Assembly: GCF_041333735.1 (NCBI RefSeq)
Contig: NZ_JBGKFB010000001.1
Span: forward strand, 62,001-126,000
From: Veillonella sp.
GTDB taxonomy: Bacteria > Bacillota > Negativicutes > Veillonellales > Veillonellaceae
Length of the DNA: 64,000 nucleotides
Direction of reading: 5' to 3'
Positions 34,682 through 42,615 of this stretch are shown here, piece by piece; position 1 is the first letter of the stretch; each line of letters opens with the position of its first letter. The translations under genes and the position numbers were made by a program. The notes below the pieces were generated by a model. The model did no database searches. It was not told the DNA's origin and saw only the letters and a program-made list of their open reading frames with translations.

Positions 34682-35122
34682 TTATTTATCATCATCTTTT
34701 AATGTAAATAAATAGTAGACTACTAAAGCTACGCCTACACAGATACCAATATCAGCAACATTAAAAATAGGCCATATACGGAAATCAAAAAAATCTACCA
34801 CACCATGAATCATGTAACGATCAATGCCATTACCAATAGCACCAGACACTAATAAAGCAGATCCAATCTGTAAAGTCCACGGACCTTTTGATAAGCGCTT
34901 CCAATAATATGCACATGCGCCTAGCAAAATAACCGCTACCAGTAAGAAAAACCATCGCTGATTAGCAAGCATACCAAATGCTGCACCGCGATTAATAATA
35001 TATGTTAAATGAAATACATTGGGTATAACCACTAAAGACTCACCTAACATAAAATGATTCATAATGTAATATTTAGTCCATTGATCTAAGAGTAACCAAA
35101 GAATTAGTATAATATAAAACAA
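34682..35122 (-). CDS. lspA: Lipoprotein signal peptidase (SPase II)
   Basis: 146 residues with four predicted helices, the catalytic aspartates in GNGIDR and FNVADIGI, and the conserved NRGAAFGM. It cleaves prolipoproteins at the lipobox Cys in the inner membrane; a likely client is the lipoprotein next to ackA. The start is TTG with AAGGGAG 6 nt upstream. The charged end (LKDDDK) is cytoplasmic. Confidence 0.95.
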   Translation of the reverse strand: MFYIILILWLLLDQWTKYYIMNHFMLGESLVVIPNVFHLTYIINRGAAFGMLANQRWFFLLVAVILLGACAYYWKRLSKGPWTLQIGSALLVSGAIGNGIDRYMIHGVVDFFDFRIWPIFNVADIGICVGVALVVYYLFTLKDDDK

Positions 35123-35193
35123 GCTGTACTCCCTTATAATAATATATATCTTAATAGTCCTATTATACTAAGTTAAGCAAATTTAGGCAAAAT

Positions 35194-35216
35194 AAAAAGC
35201 CCCTCAATGAGGGGCC
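35194..35216 (-). terminator. Terminator after the ferredoxin gene
   Basis: Seven-base-pair GC stem GCCCCTC/GAGGGGC (35199-35215) followed on the minus strand by TTTTTATTTT. Confidence 0.88.
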
Positions 35217-35229
35217 GTTTAATTTGTGA

Positions 35230-35394
35230 TTACTCAGCGGAAATTACAGATACTGGGCAAACGGATTCGCAAGAACCGCAATCGATGCAAGTATCGTTGA
35301 TTTCATATTTAGTTTCGCCTTCAGAAATAGCAGAAACTGGGCAAACAGATGCGCAAGAACCACATTTAATGCAACCATCAGCAATAACTCTCAT
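35230..35394 (-). CDS. 2[4Fe-4S] ferredoxin
   Basis: A 54-residue protein with two clostridial-type cluster motifs, CIKCGSCASVCP and CIDCGSCESVCP, eight cysteines in all. It shuttles low-potential electrons, for instance between pyruvate:ferredoxin oxidoreductase and the [FeFe]-hydrogenase implied by hydG. Its ATG follows GGAGG. It has its own promoter and terminator, so it is monocistronic. Codon choice is restricted, as expected of a strongly expressed gene. Confidence 0.95.
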   Translation of the reverse strand: MRVIADGCIKCGSCASVCPVSAISEGETKYEINDTCIDCGSCESVCPVSVISAE

Positions 35395-35472
35395 AATTAG
35401 GACCTCCATAAAAATATAGATCAGAACTTTTTATTATCATTTAGAAAGGCACTTGCCTCAACTTATGTTCTC

Positions 35473-35501
35473 ATTATCACACAGTTCTTTTTGAAAGTCA
35501 A
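35473..35501 (-). promoter_or_regulatory. Promoter of the ferredoxin gene
   Basis: Minus strand: TTGACT (35496-35501), 17 bp, GATAAT (35473-35478). The -10 lies in TGATAATGAG, half of a Fur box. A 12-bp palindrome AGGCACTTGCCT (35447-35458) lies just downstream in the leader. Confidence 0.65.
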
Positions 35502-35772
35502 ATGAAAATGATAAAAAACTGTATATATTTTTGCATATTACTTTTTCATTTTTATCATACAAAGCCTATGTTTATAGGTATTTTGATATTACTTTTCATT
35601 TAATTAATTGAATATGATATTTAACAAATGAGAATGTTGTAATTATCAATTTTATAAAATCCTAATCATTATAATAGGAATTTAATTATCAATATTTATT
35701 ATCATAAAAACTATTTTTTTATTACAACAGATTTAACGCTTATCTATATTTTAATCTAACATATAAACTTCA
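35502..35772. other. AT-rich intergenic region without genes
   Basis: About 270 bases of very AT-rich DNA upstream of the ferredoxin promoter. It contains several ATTATCA/TGATAAT words (for example near 35640-35650, 35685-35692 and 35699-35706), which resemble Fur half-sites but are also expected by chance at this composition. No ORF, RNA or repeat family is recognised. Confidence 0.5.
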
Positions 35773-35775
35773 CTC

Positions 35776-35806
35776 TAAAAAAGGCCGAATCATACGATTC
35801 GACCTC
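35776..35806 (-). terminator. Terminator after SemiSWEET gene
   Basis: Stem AGGCCGAATC/GATTCGACCT (35782-35791 and 35796-35805, loop ATAC) followed on the minus strand by TTTTTTAGAG. Its core is almost identical to the terminator after the DASS gene. Confidence 0.85.
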
Positions 35807-35884
35807 ATTTATATTTATAAAGTAAAGTAATATCTTTACTATTATTCACTATATAACAATAATACTATTTTTTTCTTATAGCAC

Positions 35885-36148
35885 TTAGAAAGATGTTAAG
35901 AATGTTAGTGTACCTAAAATAACGCCTGCAAGGTTTGGTACGATTAAAATATAATCACGTTTAGGTGATTTTGTCCAACCATATAATACCCAGATCAAAC
36001 AGGATACTGCTGCAAATAATGGTTGCCATGGTTGACTAGGTTGACCATGAAGATTAGCAATTATTTGTGGGATATAGGCTAAAAATACAAATACACCAAT
36101 AAATGCACCAATAGAACCAACTAACATGTTAAATCTTTCTTTTGTCAT
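35885..36148 (-). CDS. SemiSWEET-family small transporter
   Basis: An 87-residue, three-helix membrane protein with the PQ motif at P27-Q28 in AYIPQIIANL and a conserved WxLYGW in the second helix. SemiSWEETs dimerise to carry sugars or small solutes down a gradient. Veillonella uses organic acids far more than sugars, so the substrate is uncertain. AGGAGG precedes the ATG. It has its own promoter and terminator and lies after the DASS transporter. Confidence 0.85.
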   Translation of the reverse strand: MTKERFNMLVGSIGAFIGVFVFLAYIPQIIANLHGQPSQPWQPLFAAVSCLIWVLYGWTKSPKRDYILIVPNLAGVILGTLTFLTSF

Positions 36149-36184
36149 AGATGACCTCCTTATTCAACATTACATTATTATATC

Positions 36185-36233
36185 TTACACAATATACTAT
36201 ATCATATTTTTTTCGATGTAGTCAATTGTGTAA
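36185..36233 (-). promoter_or_regulatory. SemiSWEET promoter flanked by a 9-bp inverted repeat
   Basis: Minus-strand promoter TTGACT (36220-36225), 18 bp, TATAGT (36196-36201). A perfect repeat TTACACAAT (36185-36193) / ATTGTGTAA (36225-36233) brackets it, centres 40 bp apart. This is the layout of a repressor operator pair; the regulator is unknown. Confidence 0.6.
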
Positions 36234-36320
36234 AATTAATCATGCAAATTAGTTTAATTCATATTGCTTTTGATTACACTTATATGTAATCTATATTAAA
36301 ATCATATAGGCTAAAATCAT

Positions 36321-36355
36321 AAAAAACGAGGCCGAATCTTACGATTCGACCTCGT
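36321..36355 (-). terminator. Terminator after the DASS transporter
   Basis: A 12-bp stem with one G-U pair (36327-36338 and 36343-36354, loop TTAC) followed on the minus strand by TTTTTTATG. Confidence 0.88.
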
Positions 36356-36387
36356 ATGTGCTTTATAGTAGAGTAACCTATCCCCTA

Positions 36388-37686
36388 TTATTTACCAGGG
36401 AAGAATGGCCATACCATTGGAATGATAATTAAGCTTACTACGAAGCAAACTAAAATCAATGGAACGCCGGCTTTTACATAGTCTGTAAATTTGTATTGAC
36501 CAGGGCCAAGTACTAATGTATTTGGAGGTGTACCTACAGGTGTACCGAATGCACAAGATGCAGCAACGCCGATAGCCATCAATACAGCATGAGGGTCAGC
36601 GCCCATACCTTGAGCAATGGAGATACCGATAGGAGCCAACAATGCACAAGATGCTGTGTTAGACATAAATTGAGTCATAACACAAGACAATGCGAATAAT
36701 ACTGCTGTTGCAAAGTAAGGGCTAGGGTCAGAACCCATAACACCGATTACTGCATTAGCAATCATTTTACCTGCACCAGATTGGTCAAGTGCAGTTGCTA
36801 CTGGCATCATACCAGCAAATAAGAAGATTGTTACCCAGTCAATAGATGTGTAAGCTTGTTTTTCGTTCAAGCAACCAGTTAATACGCAAAGCATTGCGCC
36901 AATAACTGCAACCATGCTCAATGGTAAGTTGATACCATAACCTTTTAGGAAGTCACCTAAAATCATAGCAATGATTACACCTAAAAGAATAAGACCAGAG
37001 TATAATTGTTTCTTAGGATCGTTAGAAATATCTTCAGCAGCTACTTCTTGTTCAACGTCGCCAGCATCTTGAATTTCATGTTTAGGCAATAAATGTTTAC
37101 CAATAAGCATCATGAATGCGATTGTGGCGATAGTCAAAGGAATACCGATCCAAGCAAATTCGAAGAAACCAAATGGTTGTTCACCAAATTTAGTTAATGT
37201 ACCACTTACAATAATGTTTGGAGGTGTACCAACCATTGTAATGATACCACCAATACCTGCAGCGAATGCTAAAGGCATCAATTGGCGAGATGCAGGAATC
37301 TTAGCAACAGCACAGATACCAACAACTACAGGAAGTAAAGCAGCTGTAGTACCAGTGTTAGATAAGAATGCGGACATAGTTGCTGTAACAACCATGATTG
37401 CTAGCATTAAGCCATTTTCGCTAGTACCAGCATGAGATACTACTGTTTCCCCAATTTTTTGAGCCAAACCAGTGTAGAACAATGCTGCACCAACAACGAA
37501 CATGCCAGCAAACAACACAACTGTACTATCAGATAAACCAGAGAATACAACCTTAGGAGTAATAATACCCATAAGGCCAAGTGTAATAGCGCCGCCTAAA
37601 GAAGTAATAGCTAAAGGAATAATTTCCGTAACAAATAAAACAGCCATGACTGCGAGGACGATTAAGGTTTGTTCTGCAGTACCCAT
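36388..37686 (-). CDS. DASS-family (SLC13-type) sodium/anion carrier, probably dicarboxylate
   Basis: A 432-residue, about 11-helix protein of the DASS family. The two signature SNT motifs, SNTGTTAAL (about 109) and SNTASCALL (about 340), each follow a hairpin, with GTPPN sites (VGTPPNIIVSG and GTPPNTLVLG) that bind sodium and substrate carboxylates in VcINDY relatives. Relatives carry succinate, malate or citrate with Na+ or in exchange. Lying downstream of the propionate operon, it could import succinate, malate or lactate-derived acids, or export succinate (inference). Confidence 0.88.
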   Translation of the reverse strand: MGTAEQTLIVLAVMAVLFVTEIIPLAITSLGGAITLGLMGIITPKVVFSGLSDSTVVLFAGMFVVGAALFYTGLAQKIGETVVSHAGTSENGLMLAIMVVTATMSAFLSNTGTTAALLPVVVGICAVAKIPASRQLMPLAFAAGIGGIITMVGTPPNIIVSGTLTKFGEQPFGFFEFAWIGIPLTIATIAFMMLIGKHLLPKHEIQDAGDVEQEVAAEDISNDPKKQLYSGLILLGVIIAMILGDFLKGYGINLPLSMVAVIGAMLCVLTGCLNEKQAYTSIDWVTIFLFAGMMPVATALDQSGAGKMIANAVIGVMGSDPSPYFATAVLFALSCVMTQFMSNTASCALLAPIGISIAQGMGADPHAVLMAIGVAASCAFGTPVGTPPNTLVLGPGQYKFTDYVKAGVPLILVCFVVSLIIIPMVWPFFPGK

Positions 37687-37724
37687 ACATCATCATCTCC
37701 CTTCAGAGAAATGCACTGATATAG

Positions 37725-37982
37725 TTATAAGAGGTATAAAATATAACCTACGATACCAATGGCGGAAGCCATCAAAAAAGTAATCCCATATCCCTCTCTT
37801 GTTTTAGGATACCCAAAGAATAAGGTTTCACCTAAAAATCCTCGGCGATTAAACCAAGTATATTTAGTTCTGCGTTGAAACCATTTAGCTTTGCCTTCAA
37901 CACCGATAATCAGTGCCGTAATAAAAAATACAATAAATGCCCAGATAAAACAAATCAGTATTTTTAATTCTACAGATAACAA
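37725..37982 (-). CDS. Small membrane protein of unknown function
   Basis: 85 residues with an N-terminal helix (about 6-27), a basic aromatic middle (KWFQRRTKYTWFNRRG, GETLFFGYPKTREGYG) and a C-terminal helix (about 68-84). Both ends would lie on the same side of the membrane. The start is a TTG 4 nt after GAGGTGG. It sits 38 nt before the DASS carrier and after mmdB, so a helper role in transport is possible. I know no family for it. Confidence 0.6.
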   Translation of the reverse strand: MLSVELKILICFIWAFIVFFITALIIGVEGKAKWFQRRTKYTWFNRRGFLGETLFFGYPKTREGYGITFLMASAIGIVGYILYLL

Positions 37983-38117
37983 GTGACCACCTCTACTAAA
38001 TTTAAAGCACTAGAAGGTTATTGTGTGAATGCTTGTATCACCTAATGACCGATCTGAAAAGCATTTATTGCAAATATACCCTATTTATGCATGAATACAT
38101 AGATTTGAAGGGTTTTT

Positions 38118-38163
38118 ATATTCACCAATAGGTGTACCTAATTAGGCACACCTTGGTGAATAA
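38118..38163 (-). other. Long hairpin between mmdB and the downstream genes
   Basis: An inverted repeat of about 18 pairs (arms 38120-38140 and 38143-38161, one mismatch and a 2-nt bulge). On the minus strand it is followed by ATAAAAACC, not a T run, so it is more likely a 3'-end protecting or processing hairpin, or a weak terminator, of the mmd transcript. Confidence 0.6.
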
Positions 38164-38174
38164 TTATTAAATTA

Positions 38175-39296
38175 CTAGTGGCTGGACAACATAGCAAGCA
38201 TTGTACCTGCTGCTACTGCTGTACCGATAACGCCAGCTACGTTTGGACCCATAGCATGCATGAGCAAGAAGTTAGCTGGGTTAGCTTTCGCACCTACAAC
38301 TTGAGATACGCGAGCCGCCATTGGAACCGCGGATACACCAGCAGAACCAATAAGTGGATTTGTTTTACCACCATCTACTAAGCTCATCAATTTACCGAAT
38401 AATACGCCACCAGCAGTACCACCGATGAATGCAACCAAACCTAAGCAAATGATAAGGAGTGTTTGCACGCTTAAGAAGTGTTCCGCACTCATTGTTAAAC
38501 CAGTACCAGTTGCTAAGAAGATAGTAACAGTATTGATCAAAGCATTTTGAGATGTATCGGACAAACGATCAGTTACTCCAGATTCACGGAACAAGTTACC
38601 TAACATCAACATACCTAAAAGGGATGTAATGGAAGGAAGCAATAAGGAAATGAAGATCGTAGAAATAATTGGGAATACGATTTTTTCAAAACGTGTAACG
38701 TCACGCAATTGTTCCATAACAATTTCGCGTTCTTTTTGCGTAGTGAATAATTTCATTACAGGTGGTTGAATCAACGGTACCAAGGACATATAGGAATATG
38801 CGGCAACCGCGATAGCACCTAATAAATGAGGAGCTAGCTTAGTAGCTAAGTAAATGGATGTAGGGCCGTCAGCACCACCGATGATACCGATAGCAGCTGC
38901 TTCTTGAGCTGTGAAGCCAAGCATCATTGCGCCACCTAAAGCAACGAATACGCCGATTTGAGCAGCAGCACCTAAAAGCAATGTTTTAGGATTAGCAATG
39001 AGTGGACCAAAGTCAGTCATTGCACCTACACCAAGGAAAATTAAAGGTGGGAAGATTTCTTGGGAGATACCTGCGCTAATAAGTGCCATAACGCCTTCTT
39101 CGAAACCATTACGAGGAATATTAGCAAGTACACAACCAAACGCAATCGGACCCAACAATAAAGGTTCAAACTCTTTAGCAAATGCCAAGTACAATAGGAT
39201 CAAACCTACAAGAATCATAATAGCATTGCCTGTTGTAAATGCGAGGAACCCGCTATCTGTAATAACGGATTGAATCGCAACAGCAAAAGCCTCCAT
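38175..39296 (-). CDS. mmdB: Methylmalonyl-CoA decarboxylase beta subunit (Na+-pumping)
   Basis: A 373-residue membrane protein with about nine helices, of the OadB/MmdB/GcdB family. Signatures are GGADGPTSIYLA (with the Asp important for Na+ and proton movement), LGVGAMTDFGPLIANP and NFLLMHAMGPNVAG. It decarboxylates the carboxybiotin on MmdC and drives Na+ out. It closes the mmdADECB order known from Veillonella parvula. Confidence 0.96.
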   Translation of the reverse strand: MEAFAVAIQSVITDSGFLAFTTGNAIMILVGLILLYLAFAKEFEPLLLGPIAFGCVLANIPRNGFEEGVMALISAGISQEIFPPLIFLGVGAMTDFGPLIANPKTLLLGAAAQIGVFVALGGAMMLGFTAQEAAAIGIIGGADGPTSIYLATKLAPHLLGAIAVAAYSYMSLVPLIQPPVMKLFTTQKEREIVMEQLRDVTRFEKIVFPIISTIFISLLLPSITSLLGMLMLGNLFRESGVTDRLSDTSQNALINTVTIFLATGTGLTMSAEHFLSVQTLLIICLGLVAFIGGTAGGVLFGKLMSLVDGGKTNPLIGSAGVSAVPMAARVSQVVGAKANPANFLLMHAMGPNVAGVIGTAVAAGTMLAMLSSH

Positions 39297-39366
39297 ATGC
39301 GTTCCCCTTTCACAAATATAAAATTGTTATATGACGCGGCTCAGCCGCGCCACACACAACTTGGTA

Positions 39367-39750
39367 TTAACCAAGAACAACCATGTCGTCGCCAGTGGAT
39401 ACAGTTTGGTTAGCTGCTACGCGAACTTCAGAAACTACAGCATCATGAGGAGCTGCGATTTCGTTTTGCATTTTCATAGCTTCAAGGATCAACAAAGTTT
39501 CGCCTTTTTTAACTGCTTGACCAGCGGATACTGCTACAGATAAGATTTTACCAGGCATTGGAGCTTTTACAGTTTCAGCACCTGCTGGAACTGGAGCTGC
39601 TGCTGCAGCTGGAGCTGGAGCTGGTGCAGGAGCTGCTTTAGGAGCTGCTGCTGGAGCTGCTTTAGGAGCTGCTGCAGGAGCTGCACCTTTTACTTCATTA
39701 ACTTCTACATCATATGCTGTGCCGTTTACTGTAATGTTGAATTTTTTCAT
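39367..39750 (-). CDS. mmdC: Methylmalonyl-CoA decarboxylase gamma subunit (biotin carrier)
   Basis: 127 residues: a short N-terminal domain, an Ala/Pro linker (about 23-58) and a biotinyl domain with the acceptor Lys93 in EAMKMQNE. It carries CO2 between MmdA and MmdB. The ATG at 39750 follows GGAGG by 8 nt; the longer frame from 39765 would include the ribosome site. Confidence 0.96.
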   Translation of the reverse strand: MKKFNITVNGTAYDVEVNEVKGAAPAAAPKAAPAAAPKAAPAPAPAPAAAAAPVPAGAETVKAPMPGKILSVAVSAGQAVKKGETLLILEAMKMQNEIAAPHDAVVSEVRVAANQTVSTGDDMVVLG

Positions 39751-39851
39751 TTTAAATTCCTCCAAAATGTGTAGTGTCTACACAATACTTATAAATTTTC
39801 TTTACACATATAAATTGGATAATCTATTAGATTATCTAACTGCCAATAATC

Positions 39852-40019
39852 TTATCGATTACCGCGCAAACGTCCTTCCATTTTCCAATTATAGCTTACG
39901 ATTGGACGGATATGCGCGATTTGATCAGCGGAATAACCCATTGCCGCTAATGCACCAACGATTACTGCTACTACATCTTGAGATGGAGCTTTACCGTTAG
40001 TTGTTGTAGCATTGCTCAT
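39852..40019 (-). CDS. mmdE: Methylmalonyl-CoA decarboxylase epsilon subunit
   Basis: A 55-residue protein whose second half (VVAVIVGALAAMGYSADQIA through GRLRGNR) closely resembles the C-terminal part of MmdD. This subunit is characteristic of Veillonella and stabilises the decarboxylase complex. The ATG follows AGGAGG. Confidence 0.95.
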   Translation of the reverse strand: MSNATTTNGKAPSQDVVAVIVGALAAMGYSADQIAHIRPIVSYNWKMEGRLRGNR

Positions 40020-40042
40020 TACAAATGCCTCCTAAAATATTA

Positions 40043-40387
40043 TTAACCTCTACCGCTTAAACGACCTTCCAAGCGCCATTTAGCACTGGTTGCTGTAGGT
40101 CGAATAGATGCAATTTGTTCAGATGAATACCCCATCGCCACAATGGCACCTACGATAGCTGCTACTACTTCACCTTCATTTTGAGCAGATGCATTTGGTG
40201 CAGCCACCGGTGTAGCTGCGGGAGCCGCAACAGGTGCACTTGGTGGTACGTCTTTTTTCTTCTTAGTAGGGTCAATCAAATGAACGATTGACATCAAAAT
40301 ACCTAAAAGAATCAACACAACAAATACAACTGTCATATTAATGGCCATGATTAACCAAGGATTGGTAGTAACTGCTTGTCCTTCCAT
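40043..40387 (-). CDS. mmdD: Methylmalonyl-CoA decarboxylase delta subunit
   Basis: 114 residues: one membrane helix (about 14-36), an Ala/Pro-rich linker and a C-terminal domain (VVAAIVGAIVAMGYSSEQIA onwards) matching MmdE. It corresponds to OadG-type subunits that hold the soluble alpha and biotin subunits to the membrane. The ATG at 40387 lies 7 nt after AAAGGGG. Confidence 0.94.
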   Translation of the reverse strand: MEGQAVTTNPWLIMAINMTVVFVVLILLGILMSIVHLIDPTKKKKDVPPSAPVAAPAATPVAAPNASAQNEGEVVAAIVGAIVAMGYSSEQIASIRPTATSAKWRLEGRLSGRG

Positions 40388-40460
40388 AATCATTCCCCTT
40401 TCTAAAAAAGTAGTAAAGAAAGGTATCTCCCAAATTCGATGATCTTGTTATCGAATCGAA

Positions 40461-41990
40461 TTATAATGGAATATTACCATGTTTCTTTGGAGCACGGTTT
40501 TCGCGTTTGCTTGCAAGCATAGCCAAAGCGTTGATAACTGCTGGACGAGTTTGTTTTGGTTCGATTACAACATCTACGAAGCCACGTTCTGCAGCTTTAT
40601 ATGGAGTTGCGAACTCTTCTACGTATTTAGCTGTTTTAGCGTCTTTGTCTTCATCTTTTTTGAAGATAATGTTAGCTGCACCAGCAGGACCCATTACAGC
40701 GATTTCGGATGTAGGCCAAGCGTATACTTGGTCAGCGCCCAAATCTTGGGAACACATAGCGAGGTAAGAACCGCCGTATGCTTTACGAGTGATAACAGTA
40801 ATTTTTGGTACTGTAGCTTCAGAGTAAGCATACAACATTTTAGCACCATGACGAATGATACCGCCCCATTCTTGATTTGTGCCAGGCAAGAAACCAGGAA
40901 CGTCAACGAAGTTAACGATTGGAATATTGAAAGCATCACAGAAACGGATGAAACGGGAAGATTTGTCGGATGCATTGATGTCCAAGCAACCAGCCATTAC
41001 TTTTGGTTGGTTAGCAATGATACCAACGGATTGACCGTCAAAACGTGCGAAACAAGTGATAATGTTTGTAGCATAGAATGGTTGTACTTCATAGTATTCG
41101 CCATTATCTACAGTAGCTGCGATAACATCTTTCATGTCGTATGGCATGTTACTGTTATCAGGCAACAAGCTGTTCAAGCCTTCGTCTTCGCGAGTTGGAT
41201 CATCGCCAGTGTCTACTAATGGAGCATCTTCCATGTTATTGGATGGCAAGAAGCCTAATAAGTAGCGAATTTGAGCGATGCAATCATCTTCGTCTTCAGC
41301 TGCAAAGTGAGCAACACCAGATACGGAGTTGTGAGCCATTGCACCACCAAGGTCTTCAGCTGTTACTTCTTCACCAGTTACAGATTTGATAACTGCAGGA
41401 CCAGTGATGAACATTTGAGATGTGTGTTTAACCATGTAGATGAAGTCAGTCAATGCTGGAGAATATACAGCACCGCCTGCGCATGGACCCATGATTACGG
41501 AAATTTGTGGAATAACGCCAGATGCATTTGTATTTTCAAAGAAAATTTTACCGTAACCAGCAAGCGCATCTACTGCTTCTTGAATACGAGCACCGCCGGA
41601 ATCATTGATACCAACGATAGGAGCACCCATTTTCATTGCTAAACGTTGTACTTTAACGATTTTAGCAGCATGCATTTCACCAAGAGAACCACCTTCTACA
41701 GTGAAATCTTGTGCGAATGCATATACTAAACGACCGTCAATAGTACCATAACCAGTTACTACACCTTCGCCTGGTAATTCTTTCTTGTCTTGACCGAAGT
41801 TAACACAACGATGTTTAACAAATTGATCAAGTTCAACGAAAGAGTTATCATCGAACAATTTAGCCAAACGTTCACGAGCAGTCATTTTGCCTTGAGCATG
41901 TTGTTTCTCAACGCGTTTTTCACCGCCACCAGCTTTAACTTTAGCTAGTTTTTCGTGCAATAACTCGATTTTTTCTTGCACTGTTGCCAT
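40461..41990 (-). CDS. mmdA: Methylmalonyl-CoA decarboxylase alpha subunit (carboxyltransferase)
   Basis: A 509-residue carboxyltransferase of the crotonase-like acyl-CoA carboxylase family. Two domains carry the oxyanion-hole segments GGARIQEAVDAL with GPCAGGAVYSPAL (N-terminal) and KAYGGSYLAM with GPAGAANIIF (C-terminal). It transfers CO2 from (S)-methylmalonyl-CoA to biotin on MmdC, forming propionyl-CoA. The start MATVQEKIELLHEKLAKVKAG is usual. AGGTGC-type ribosome site. Confidence 0.97.
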   Translation of the reverse strand: MATVQEKIELLHEKLAKVKAGGGEKRVEKQHAQGKMTARERLAKLFDDNSFVELDQFVKHRCVNFGQDKKELPGEGVVTGYGTIDGRLVYAFAQDFTVEGGSLGEMHAAKIVKVQRLAMKMGAPIVGINDSGGARIQEAVDALAGYGKIFFENTNASGVIPQISVIMGPCAGGAVYSPALTDFIYMVKHTSQMFITGPAVIKSVTGEEVTAEDLGGAMAHNSVSGVAHFAAEDEDDCIAQIRYLLGFLPSNNMEDAPLVDTGDDPTREDEGLNSLLPDNSNMPYDMKDVIAATVDNGEYYEVQPFYATNIITCFARFDGQSVGIIANQPKVMAGCLDINASDKSSRFIRFCDAFNIPIVNFVDVPGFLPGTNQEWGGIIRHGAKMLYAYSEATVPKITVITRKAYGGSYLAMCSQDLGADQVYAWPTSEIAVMGPAGAANIIFKKDEDKDAKTAKYVEEFATPYKAAERGFVDVVIEPKQTRPAVINALAMLASKRENRAPKKHGNIPL

Positions 41991-42141
41991 TATAGCACCT
42001 CCAAATAAAACTTGTTACAGTATCATTTTATTTCATTAATAATTAAAGTTCAAGCATGCATACATATTTAATATATAACTCATGATTATATGAATATGTA
42101 TATCTATTACTCATACATAATGATGTGAATTGGATACTGTA

Positions 42142-42564
42142 TTATTTCATACGTTGACATAATTCAAGCAATACGCCGCCTGTTGCTTTTGGATGTAAGA
42201 AAGCAATGGAGGAACCGCCTGCACCGTAACGAGGTTTTTCGTCAATCATACGAACGCCTTTAGCCATCAAATCAGCAATAGCATTTTCAATATTATCAAC
42301 GCGCAATGCAACGTGTTGGATACCATCACGACCGCCATTTTTTTCGATGAATTTACCAATAGGGCCATCTGGAGTTGTAGTTTCTAAGAATTCAAGTTCA
42401 GCATCGCCACATGGGAAGAAGGATACTTTTACTTTTTGTTCTTCAACCACTTCATCTTCAGGAAGATGTTCAATACCCAATGCATTTTTATAGAATTCTT
42501 TAGTTGCTGCTAAATCATTAACACCAATACCGATGTGATCCACTTGTAATACTTTAAAAGCCAT
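42142..42564 (-). CDS. mce: Methylmalonyl-CoA epimerase
   Basis: 140 residues of the VOC fold: VDHIGIGVNDL at the start (metal ligand His10), GIQHVALRVDNIE and a terminal VLLELCQR with the metal Glu. It interconverts the (R)-product of the mutase and the (S)-substrate of the decarboxylase, linking both enzymes. The 150-nt gap to mmdA contains a 9-bp AT-rich inverted repeat (42060-42068 and 42093-42101) and might hold a secondary promoter. Confidence 0.95.
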   Translation of the reverse strand: MAFKVLQVDHIGIGVNDLAATKEFYKNALGIEHLPEDEVVEEQKVKVSFFPCGDAELEFLETTTPDGPIGKFIEKNGGRDGIQHVALRVDNIENAIADLMAKGVRMIDEKPRYGAGGSSIAFLHPKATGGVLLELCQRMK

Positions 42565-42615
42565 TTCGATTATCTCCTTTATAAGGCTAAATCTCTAATG
42601 CTATGTAGTCGCCGT

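Noticed and set aside
35502..35772. AT-rich stretch as a replication origin or attachment site
   Set aside because: No DnaA-box cluster, no dnaA/dnaN neighbour, no integrase or tRNA nearby.
39570..39690. GCTCCT-like repetition as an unstable DNA repeat
   Set aside because: It encodes the Ala/Pro linker of MmdC, a normal feature of biotin carrier subunits.
40479..41219. A 246-codon plus-strand frame opposite mmdA
   Set aside because: Opposite-strand shadow of a highly expressed gene, rich in Cys, Phe and Ser, with no ribosome site.
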